The position numbers and the translations under genes were made by a program. A DNA stretch of 12,455 nt from Candidatus Colwelliibacteriota bacterium (GTDB lineage Bacteria > Patescibacteriota > Minisyncoccia > UBA6257 > Colwellbacteraceae), in assembly GCA_027310265.1 (NCBI GenBank), contig DAIDBC010000028.1, forward strand, positions 1 through 12,455, given 5' to 3'. The notes beneath the pieces were generated by a model. The model was not told where the DNA came from. It worked only from the letters and a program-made list of their open reading frames with translations, and did not search any database. How positions within the stretch are numbered: the first letter of the stretch is position 1; every line of letters begins with the position of its first letter. Positions 1 to 5,271 of this stretch are shown here, piece after piece.

Positions 1-193
1 CGCCCTAAGTCTCGAACCCAGAGTGCTACGTTTCCTCGTCGTCACCCCGCCGATGGAGAAAATTGTCTCGCGCCGTCCGGATTTTCGCCACCCGGTTGAC
101 CGCGGACAAGAAACTCCGGTTGCCGCGCCAAAAGTCGAGCCCCTCTCCAACGCCGAGTTAGAAGAGAAACTTGAAGAAATATCGAACCGATGA
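1..193 (+). CDS. rpsF: Ribosomal protein S6 (bS6), 3' part
   Basis: C-terminal 63 residues of small-subunit protein S6, whose gene begins before the window. The visible part opens with ALSLEPRVLRFLVVTPP, matching the last beta strand of S6 (x-x-E-x-R-V-L-R-F-L-V-V), followed by a polar, Glu-rich tail (NAELEEKLEEISNR) typical of S6 C-termini. S6 binds S18 on the 30S platform. The stop TGA (191-193) overlaps the ATG of the next gene as ATGA, implying translational coupling to ssb. The order S6-SSB-S18 is a conserved bacterial cluster and supports the call. TGA as stop argues for the standard code 11. Confidence 0.9.
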   Translation, partial: ALSLEPRVLRFLVVTPPMEKIVSRRPDFRHPVDRGQETPVAAPKVEPLSNAELEEKLEEISNR

Positions 194-654
194 ACCTAAA
201 CAAAGTGTTCATCATCGGACGTCTCACCGCTGATCCACAGATCCGCACCACTGCCGGCGGGATGCAGGTGGCCACTTTTTCGGTGGCGACTAATCGTTCC
301 TGGACCGATCGCAGCGGTTCAAAGAAAGAGGCCACCGAATTCCACAATGTGGTCATTTGGGGCAAGCAGGCTGAAATAGCCGCCAAGTTCTTGAGCCGCG
401 GCAGCACTGTTTTGGTGGAAGGGCGTTTGCAGACGAGGTCCTGGGAGGGTAAGGATGGCCAGTTGCGCAAGACCACCGAAATAATTTCGGAACGGATGCA
501 GCTTGGGCCGCGACCGGCCGGCGGAGCAGGCGACAGCTACAGTTCCAAGGGCGCCCCCAAAACCAAGGAAGGTACGGATACGCCCGTTGCTGAAGACATG
601 CCGGTAATCGAAATAGGGGAAGAAGAAGTAAAGCCGGAAGACCTGCCGTTTTAA
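190..654 (+). CDS. ssb: Single-stranded DNA-binding protein
   Basis: Bacterial SSB of 154 residues, which coats single-stranded DNA during replication, repair and recombination. It starts MNLNKVFIIGRLTADPQIR, the usual first OB-fold strand, continues with VATFSVATNR and FHNVVIWGKQAE, and closes the OB fold with VEGRLQTRSWEGKDG at about residues 75-95. A flexible Gly/Ser/Lys linker (about 110-135) leads to an acidic tail ending EDLPF, the variant of the D-D-D-I-P-F tip that recruits partner proteins. The ATG overlaps the rpsF stop by four bases and no separate ribosome-binding site is needed. Length is slightly below the E. coli protein (178 aa) because the linker is short. The S6-SSB-S18 context is canonical. 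Confidence 0.97.
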   Translation: MNLNKVFIIGRLTADPQIRTTAGGMQVATFSVATNRSWTDRSGSKKEATEFHNVVIWGKQAEIAAKFLSRGSTVLVEGRLQTRSWEGKDGQLRKTTEIISERMQLGPRPAGGAGDSYSSKGAPKTKEGTDTPVAEDMPVIEIGEEEVKPEDLPF

Positions 655-660
655 TTTACA

Positions 661-870
661 ATGAAAAAAAAAGAACAATGTTTTTTCTGTTCGCAGAACG
701 CTGAAGACATCGATTACAAAGAAGTCGAGCTGATTAGGCGCTTTGTTTCTGGACAGGCCAAAATTATCGACCCGGTTCACACCGGAACTTGCTCTAAACA
801 TCAGCGGCGCCTAGCGCGCGCGATAAAGCGGGCGCGCTTTATGGGTCTTTTGCCCTACGTGCGACGCTAG
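661..870 (+). CDS. rpsR: Ribosomal protein S18 (bS18)
   Basis: S18 of 69 residues, a 30S platform protein that pairs with S6. Diagnostic segments are the N-terminal CFFCSQNAEDIDYKEVELIRRF, the central TGTCSKHQRRLARAIKRAR and the C-terminal GLLPYVRR. Cys7, Cys10 and Cys43 with a nearby His resemble the zinc-binding (C+) form of S18; this is inferred from spacing only. The gene begins six bases after the ssb stop without a clear Shine-Dalgarno sequence. The start codon is followed by nine A residues, so the start region is A-rich and unstructured. It is probably cotranscribed with rpsF and ssb. Confidence 0.96.
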   Translation: MKKKEQCFFCSQNAEDIDYKEVELIRRFVSGQAKIIDPVHTGTCSKHQRRLARAIKRARFMGLLPYVRR

Positions 871-873
871 TTC

Positions 874-1428
874 GTGAAATCAATGTATCTTGATATTTTT
901 ATCCTGCAAATTCTTCGCCACCTTGTGGGTATATCTAAACTGACTGATTGGCTGGTTGTTTTCTTTGCAGAGTATTTAATTTACTTTCTGGTTGCTGCTT
1001 TTATTTACTTTTTGTTCAAGGCCCCGCGCGGCCAAAAAATGTACCTTTTTGCGCTTGCGACCTTAGCCACCATTCTATCCAGGGGTATTCTTACCGAGTT
1101 AATCAGATTTTTCTTTTTCCGTCTGCGGCCGTTTGCGGCCTTGGGGTTTAACCCGCTTATTGCCCAGTCCGCGGCTGAGGCTTCTTTACCGTCCGGTCAT
1201 ATGGCTTTTCTTTTCCCGATTGCGCTTACTCTCTGGTATATGGACCGCAAGAAAGGGTATTGGTTTATGTTCTTTACTTTATTGGTCGGGGTAGCCCGCA
1301 TTGCGGCGGGATTGCATTATCCTAGCGACATTTTTGGGGGAATAGTAATAGGTTGCTTAAGTTTCTTTATTGTTAAACCGTTTTTGCGTAAATCGGTTAC
1401 GAAAAACGAGTTGTCTGCTCCACAATAA
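874..1428 (+). CDS. PAP2-family membrane phosphatase (undecaprenyl-diphosphatase-like)
   Basis: Integral membrane phosphatase of the PAP2 superfamily, 184 residues. The three catalytic motifs are visible: R-x6-R-P at 78-86 (RFFFFRLRP), PSGH at 106-109, and A-R-x5-H-Y-P-S-D at 141-152, giving catalytic His109, His148 and Asp152. Hydrophobic segments at about 26-48, 57-75, 110-122, 129-145 and 153-168 fit the five-to-six-helix core. Relatives of this size include BcrC/PgpB types that dephosphorylate undecaprenyl pyrophosphate for cell-wall lipid recycling or phosphatidylglycerol phosphate; sequence alone does not settle the substrate. A GTG start at 874 is used here; ATG at 883 (181 aa) is equally possible. 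It is the last gene before a terminator at 1469-1507, so it probably ends the rpsF operon. Confidence 0.88.
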   Translation: MKSMYLDIFILQILRHLVGISKLTDWLVVFFAEYLIYFLVAAFIYFLFKAPRGQKMYLFALATLATILSRGILTELIRFFFFRLRPFAALGFNPLIAQSAAEASLPSGHMAFLFPIALTLWYMDRKKGYWFMFFTLLVGVARIAAGLHYPSDIFGGIVIGCLSFFIVKPFLRKSVTKNELSAPQ

Positions 1429-1468
1429 TATTTTTAGACCAAAAATTTTCATTCGTCGACACATCTAG

Positions 1469-1507
1469 AACGGTGGAACTTCGAGTTATCCACCGTTTTT
1501 TATTTTT
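1469..1507 (+). terminator. Rho-independent terminator after the rpsF-PAP2 operon
   Basis: A nine-base-pair stem AACGGTGGA (1469-1477) / TCCACCGTT (1489-1497), with an additional ACT/AGT pairing around a TCG turn inside the loop, is followed directly by a T-rich run (1496-1507, interrupted by one A). It sits 40 bases after the PAP2 stop and before the promoter of the next unit. Confidence 0.85.
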
Positions 1508-1512
1508 ATTTC

Positions 1513-1521
1513 TGGTATACT
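1513..1521 (+). promoter_or_regulatory. Extended -10 promoter for the basic peptide gene
   Basis: TGGTATACT fits the extended -10 pattern TG-N-TATAAT with one mismatch. It lies just downstream of the terminator of the previous operon, and a start of transcription is expected near 1528. No good -35 is visible because the preceding bases are the T-run of the terminator, which an extended -10 can tolerate. It would give a leader of about 76 bases before the ATG at 1604. Confidence 0.55.
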
Positions 1522-1538
1522 GAAAGTGTAAGTAATTT

Positions 1539-1570
1539 AAATAAAAATATATTCAAAAATATTTTTATTT
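1539..1570 (+). repeat. All-A/T inverted repeat in the 5' leader
   Basis: A perfect 12-base arm AAATAAAAATAT (1539-1550) is complemented by ATATTTTTATTT (1559-1570) with an eight-base loop. It falls between the predicted promoter and the ATG of the 31-aa basic peptide, so it would form a weak A-U hairpin in that mRNA leader. Its role (stability, translation control, curved DNA) is unknown. Confidence 0.6.
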
Positions 1571-1603
1571 TCAGTAAAGGTCGACTAAGCTTAACAAGAA
1601 TAA

Positions 1604-1699
1604 ATGGCAAAAAAGAGAAAGGCTGCGAAAAAGGCCAAAAAAACCAAGAAGACTGCCAAAAAGGCTAAGAGATCGAGAAAGGGTGGCCGCAGGAGATAA
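1604..1699 (+). CDS. 31-aa Lys/Arg-rich histone-H1-like peptide
   Basis: Very small and extremely basic product: 19 of 31 residues are Lys or Arg. It begins MAKKRKAAKKAKKTKK and ends SRKGGRRR, with Ala, Thr and Gly making up the rest. Low-complexity K/A repeats of this kind resemble the C-terminal tails of histone H1 and bacterial H1-like (Hc1/AlgP-type) DNA-binding proteins, so nucleic-acid binding or DNA compaction is the likely role; that is inference from composition. It is flanked by an upstream terminator, its own promoter at 1513-1521 and a strong downstream terminator, which is how real small genes are organised. The ATG has no close ribosome-binding site; AAAGG lies about 24 bases upstream. 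No globular domain is present. A composition-based false positive remains possible, but the transcription signals argue against it. Confidence 0.7.
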   Translation: MAKKRKAAKKAKKTKKTAKKAKRSRKGGRRR

Positions 1700-1727
1700 T
1701 CTCGCTGTACCTTTCCGATAAATAATT

Positions 1728-1760
1728 GCAAAACCTGCCCGATCGGGCAGGTTTTGCTTT
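1728..1760. terminator. Bidirectional terminator between basic-peptide gene and tRNA-Leu(CAA)
   Basis: A perfect 13-bp stem, GCAAAACCTGCCC (1728-1740) with GGGCAGGTTTTGC (1745-1757), encloses the tetraloop GATC. Each arm ends in a TTTT block on its own strand, so the hairpin can stop transcription from the left (basic peptide) and from the right (tRNA-Leu on the minus strand). The outer end touches the encoded CCA of the tRNA at 1760. Confidence 0.88.
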
Positions 1761-1843
1761 GGTGCCGGAGGAGGGACTTGAACCCTCATGAGTTGCCTCA
1801 TACGATTTTGAGTCGTACGCGTATGCCATTCCGCCACTCCGGC
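1760..1843 (-). tRNA. tRNA-Leu(CAA), CCA encoded
   Basis: The minus strand folds as a class II tRNA: acceptor stem GCCGGAG/CTCCGGC, anticodon stem TACGA/TCGTA around loop CTCAAAA giving anticodon CAA (reads UUG), a long variable arm TGAGGCAACTCA, and T arm GAGGGTTCAAGTCCCTC. The discriminator A at 1763 is followed by an encoded CCA (1762-1760), unlike the other tRNAs in this window. It is transcribed toward the shared terminator and divergently from parA. Confidence 0.96.
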
Positions 1844-1869
1844 GTTTGTCCAGATTGGTTTTGGCAAAA

Positions 1870-1898
1870 TTGATGGTGCCATATTCTTGGATTATAGT
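1870..1898 (+). promoter_or_regulatory. Possible parAB promoter
   Basis: TTGATG (1870-1875) and TATAGT (1893-1898) are separated by 17 bases. Transcription would start near 1905, only about four bases before the parA ATG, giving a nearly leaderless mRNA. A competing reading is TTGGCA (1861-1866) with TATTCT (1882-1887) at a short 15-base spacing, which would leave room for the AAAGG ribosome-binding site at 1899-1903. Confidence 0.35.
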
Positions 1899-1908
1899 AA
1901 AGGCAAGA

Positions 1909-2703
1909 ATGGCTCGGGTGATAGCTATCTGCAATCAAAAAGGCGGCGTTGGTAAGACCACTACGGCGGTGAATTTAGGTGCATATCTCGCCGCCCTGGG
2001 GCGCAGAGTGCTACTTGTTGATTTTGACCCCCAAGCCAACGCAACCTCGGGTTTGGCCGGCGCTAAAACTTTTGACCATAGCGTCTATCATGGGATAACC
2101 GGTTCTGCGTCACACGAGGAACTCGTCCGCCCGAGCGATATTTTAAATTACGAATATATTCCGTCATCAGCTGATCTGGCTGGAGCACTGGTTGAGCTCG
2201 TTTCCGTGCCCAAGCGCGAATATTATCTGCGCAGTTTCGTACATCATTTCCGCCATCGTTATGATTACATTTTAATCGATCTCCCGCCGTCGTTAAGTTT
2301 GCTTACCGTAAACGGTCTTGTGGCCGCGGACGAAATTATCATCCCGGTACAGGCCGAATATTATAGTTTAGAAGGATTAAGCGAACTTTTACGGACAGTC
2401 GATTTGTTACAGGGTAGATTAGATCATCCTTTGAAAATTGCCGGGGCCTTGATCACGCTGTATGATAAACGGGAACGTCTTTCAAGAGACGTTGCGAAAA
2501 ATCTGCGCCGTCATTTTCCGCATCGTGTGTTTGCGGTAGAGATTCCCCGTTCGGTGTCGCTGGCCGAAGCGCCCAGTTTCGGCAAACCTATTTTGGCGTA
2601 CGACCCGTATTCGGCTGGCGCCCATGCCTACCGCCGTTTAGCGGAAGAAATAATAGCGCAGGAAGAACGTCCACAGGAGTTTAGAGAACTACACACTTTT
2701 TGA
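1909..2703 (+). CDS. parA: ParA/Soj-family chromosome-partitioning ATPase
   Basis: ParA-type ATPase of 264 residues that binds DNA nonspecifically when ATP-bound and is stimulated by ParB to move or position the chromosome. The deviant Walker A motif KGGVGKTTT lies at 11-19 with signature Lys11 and P-loop Lys16. The switch I segment [10 protein letters not shown] (37-46) and Walker [10 protein letters not shown] (120-128, Asp124) follow, then the NGL and [12 protein letters not shown] segments typical of Soj. The ATG at 1909 is preceded by AAAGG five bases upstream and places the Walker motif at the usual distance; an earlier in-frame start at 1846 would add 21 residues without family resemblance. 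It overlaps parB by one base (TGATG), so the pair forms an operon. There is no N-terminal HTH, which fits chromosomal rather than plasmid P1/F-type ParA. Confidence 0.96.
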   Translation: MARVIAICNQKGGVGKTTTAVNLGAYLAALGRRVLLVDFDPQANATSGLAGAKTFDHSVYHGITGSASHEELVRPSDILNYEYIPSSADLAGALVELVSVPKREYYLRSFVHHFRHRYDYILIDLPPSLSLLTVNGLVAADEIIIPVQAEYYSLEGLSELLRTVDLLQGRLDHPLKIAGALITLYDKRERLSRDVAKNLRRHFPHRVFAVEIPRSVSLAEAPSFGKPILAYDPYSAGAHAYRRLAEEIIAQEERPQEFRELHTF

Positions 2704-3608
2704 TGCTAGGCCGAGGATTAGAAGCCCTCATCCCTGGAGGGGAAAACCATGTCAATAATGCGGAAAACAGAACCTCACCACAGGAGGCGGTCTTTCAAAT
2801 AGAAGTCGAGCGGATAAAGCCCAATCCGCATCAGCCGCGGCGTGATTTCAACGAGGAGGCGCTTAAAGAGCTCGCTCTTTCTGTTCGTGAATTCGGAGTG
2901 CTGCAGCCGCTTATCGTAACCAAAATCGAAAAGGAGAGTGACGAGGGAACGACTGTTGAATATGAACTTATTGCCGGCGAGCGCAGGTTGCTCGCTGCTA
3001 AGATTGCCGGCCTTCGCACCGTCCCGGCGATAGTTCGTCGCGCTACGCCCGAACGCGAGAAACTGGAACTTGCAATCATAGAAAATGTCCAGCGCTCTGA
3101 TCTAAACCCAATCGAAGAAGCGCGGGCTTACGCCCGTCTACAAGATGAGTTTAGATTAACCCAGCGCGAAATTGCTGCCCGGTTGGGTAAAAGTCGTGAG
3201 TCAATCGCAAATGCCGTTCGGCTTCTAAACCTACCGTCAGAAATCCAAGACGCGGTATCATCGGGTAAGGTTAACGAGAGTCAGGCCAGACTGCTTTTGT
3301 CGATTGAAGATATTCCTCGACAGCGTGAACTTTTCGCTGAGCTTATCCGTGAAAATATGAGCGTGCGCGAGCTGAAATCCAAAGTTGTTGCTGCAAGGAT
3401 CGGGCAAGGAGAACGCGCCGACGTGACTCCGCCGCCTGATCCCGAACTTACCGCGCTTAAAGAAAAGTTAGAAGAATTTTTAGGGACGGAGGTCGGTCTT
3501 AGCCGCTCCGGTAAAAGCGGCCGCATAACCATTGCGTTCTACTCTCCAGAAGAGCTGCAAGGTATTATGGGCAAGATTCTTAAAGAAGACGATACTCAAT
3601 CTCTTTAA
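2703..3608 (+). CDS. parB: ParB/Spo0J-family centromere-binding CTPase
   Basis: ParB of 301 residues, the parS-binding clamp that works with ParA in chromosome segregation. It opens with [13 protein letters not shown], the usual ParA-interacting N-terminus of chromosomal ParB. The CTPase domain follows: IKPNPHQPRRDF (38-49), LIAGERRLLAAK with the Arg-rich GERR box at 92-95, and IIENVQRSDLNPIEEA (125-140). A helix-turn-helix around 152-175 (LTQREIAARLGKSRESIANA) recognises parS. The C-terminal part (about 235-301) is the variable dimerisation domain. The ATG overlaps the parA stop; TTG at 2700 is an alternative start. The last 29 bases overlap the 3' end of the convergent rel gene. No good parS site was recognised in the window. 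Confidence 0.96.
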   Translation: MLGRGLEALIPGGENHVNNAENRTSPQEAVFQIEVERIKPNPHQPRRDFNEEALKELALSVREFGVLQPLIVTKIEKESDEGTTVEYELIAGERRLLAAKIAGLRTVPAIVRRATPEREKLELAIIENVQRSDLNPIEEARAYARLQDEFRLTQREIAARLGKSRESIANAVRLLNLPSEIQDAVSSGKVNESQARLLLSIEDIPRQRELFAELIRENMSVRELKSKVVAARIGQGERADVTPPPDPELTALKEKLEEFLGTEVGLSRSGKSGRITIAFYSPEELQGIMGKILKEDDTQSL

Positions 3609-5271
3609 TTTCCCTTATCCCCTTGAGTTTAACCAATAGTTTGGAGATTTTGTCGCGGTCGGCAGTATCGATTGTTATTTTGAGCACATGAAAACGGCCG
3701 TTGCGTTCTGAACCGGAATGAATCTGCAGGATATTAAGGTGCGAACGTGAGATTACAGCGGTAATATCTTTCAGGACCCCAATCGAATCTTCAGAAGTTA
3801 TCCTTAATTCGGTTTTAAGACTGCTCTTTTTCAATAAACCGCTCTCGCCTCGCAGCGCGGCCTTTATTTTTTTCTTGGCGTAGCCGGTTACAGTAAAATT
3901 AAGCCAGGAGGCCGACGGTTTTTTCCCCTTTTGAACCAATATTTCGACGACGTCCTGCGACTGTAGTTTGTAATCCAGGGGTACGATTTTGCCGTTTACC
4001 CTTGCGCCGCTGCATTGATTGCCGAGCGTCGTGTGGATGCGGTAGGCGAAATCTACCGGAGTTGCGCCTTGCGATAGGTCCACAATCTCCCCCTTAGGGG
4101 TGATAACGAAAATACGGTCTTTGAAGAAGTCGATTTTCAATGAGTCCAAAAATTCTTTCGGCTCGGCGAACTCATTTTGCCATGCGCGGAGCTGTTCCAC
4201 CCAAGCTAACTCGCGTTTATCCGCGAAAGAAGCAATGCGTTGGATATAGCCTTTGTCGCCTTTTTTCTCCTCGTATGCCCAGTGTGCTGCAATGCCGTTT
4301 TCGGCCTCGTCGTGCATCTCCTTGGTACGGATTTGGAACTCAATGAAATGTCCGTCTGGCCCGATCACGGTGGTGTGTAAACTGCGATAGCCGTTCGGTT
4401 TGGGCATTGCTATATAGTCCTTTATCTTGCCGGGCGCTGGCGGCCAAAGTTTATGTATCGCGCCTAGGACGGCGTAGCATTCCTCAACATTAGAAACAAT
4501 GATTCGAAAGGCCACAAGGTCGTATATCTTTTCAATATCCATATCATAGCGCTGTAGTTTCTTGAACAAGCTGGAATAGCGTTTGGCCCGGAAATCTAGC
4601 GCGATCGGCTTGATGCCGCTATCGTGCAACACTTTCTCCACTGCTGGCCTGATAGTCTTCATATATTTCTCGCGCTCCTCGTAGCGTTCGCGTACGTGTT
4701 CGACTAACCAGTGATATTCTTTGGGATGGGTATAAGGCAGCGCCAAGTCCTCCAACTCGCCGGAGAGACTCTGCATTCCCAAACGGTAGGCGAGCGGCGC
4801 GTATATTTCCGAAGTTTCCACGGCGATTCTCTTTTGTTTTTGCGGCGGCAGCGCACCCAAGGTGGCCATATTGTGGCGGCGATCCGCAAGTTTAATTAGT
4901 ATGACCCGGATATCTTCCGCCATAGCCAGAATCATCCGGCGGATGTTGTCGGCCTGTTCTTCTTCGCCGCGGTACTTAACTTTGCCTAGTTTAGTCACTC
5001 CCTCGACCAAGAACCTTATTTCTTTCCCAAATTCCCGCTCAATATCTTCTGTTGTACGAGTTGTATCCTCGACCGTGTCGTGTAGCAGCCCGGCGGCAAT
5101 CGTGGTTTCGTCTAGGCCCCATCTAACGAGCGACTCAGCGGCTGCTAGACTATGGTTGATGTAGGGTCCACCGCTAAGCCGCGTCTGGCCGGCGTGGGCA
5201 GTGCGGGCGAATTCGTAAGCTCGTCCAACTAAGCTGGACTTATCCTTTATGGCTTTTTGGAGGTCTATCAA
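3580..5271 (-). CDS. rel: Bifunctional (p)ppGpp synthetase/hydrolase, short Rel
   Basis: Long RelA/SpoT homologue of 563 residues that makes and degrades the alarmone (p)ppGpp. The HD hydrolase domain (about 15-150) has His40, His64-Asp65 in LLHDTVED and Asp130 in LADRRHNM, all metal or catalytic positions. The synthetase domain (about 200-330) contains FRAKRYSSLFKKL, PKPNGYRSLHTTV and EFQIRTKEMHDEAENGIAAHW. At the RFKD/EPDD switch position it reads KIKD, the basic type of bifunctional enzymes. A TGS domain (about 380-443) and a C-terminal ACT domain (about 488-563) follow, but the helical and zinc-finger/RIS regions found in roughly 700-aa Rel proteins are missing. The only start upstream of the HD domain is TTG at 5271, preceded by AGAGGT; it lies inside the end of topA (32-base overlap), suggesting coupling in a dprA-topA-rel operon. 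Confidence 0.94.
   Translation of the reverse strand: MIDLQKAIKDKSSLVGRAYEFARTAHAGQTRLSGGPYINHSLAAAESLVRWGLDETTIAAGLLHDTVEDTTRTTEDIEREFGKEIRFLVEGVTKLGKVKYRGEEEQADNIRRMILAMAEDIRVILIKLADRRHNMATLGALPPQKQKRIAVETSEIYAPLAYRLGMQSLSGELEDLALPYTHPKEYHWLVEHVRERYEEREKYMKTIRPAVEKVLHDSGIKPIALDFRAKRYSSLFKKLQRYDMDIEKIYDLVAFRIIVSNVEECYAVLGAIHKLWPPAPGKIKDYIAMPKPNGYRSLHTTVIGPDGHFIEFQIRTKEMHDEAENGIAAHWAYEEKKGDKGYIQRIASFADKRELAWVEQLRAWQNEFAEPKEFLDSLKIDFFKDRIFVITPKGEIVDLSQGATPVDFAYRIHTTLGNQCSGARVNGKIVPLDYKLQSQDVVEILVQKGKKPSASWLNFTVTGYAKKKIKAALRGESGLLKKSSLKTELRITSEDSIGVLKDITAVISRSHLNILQIHSGSERNGRFHVLKITIDTADRDKISKLLVKLKGIREIKEIEYRLL

Noticed and set aside
42..476. 144-aa minus-strand open frame opposite rpsF/ssb
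   Set aside because: Antisense shadow of two well-supported genes, with no recognisable motif or promoter.
1486..1494. TTATCCACC, one mismatch from a DnaA box
   Set aside because: It is the descending arm of the terminator hairpin at 1469-1497.
1846..1908. N-terminal extension of ParA from an earlier in-frame start
   Set aside because: The extra 21 residues precede the universal ParA start (M-A-R-V-I-A-I), overlap the promoter region, and the ATG at 1909 has a ribosome-binding site.
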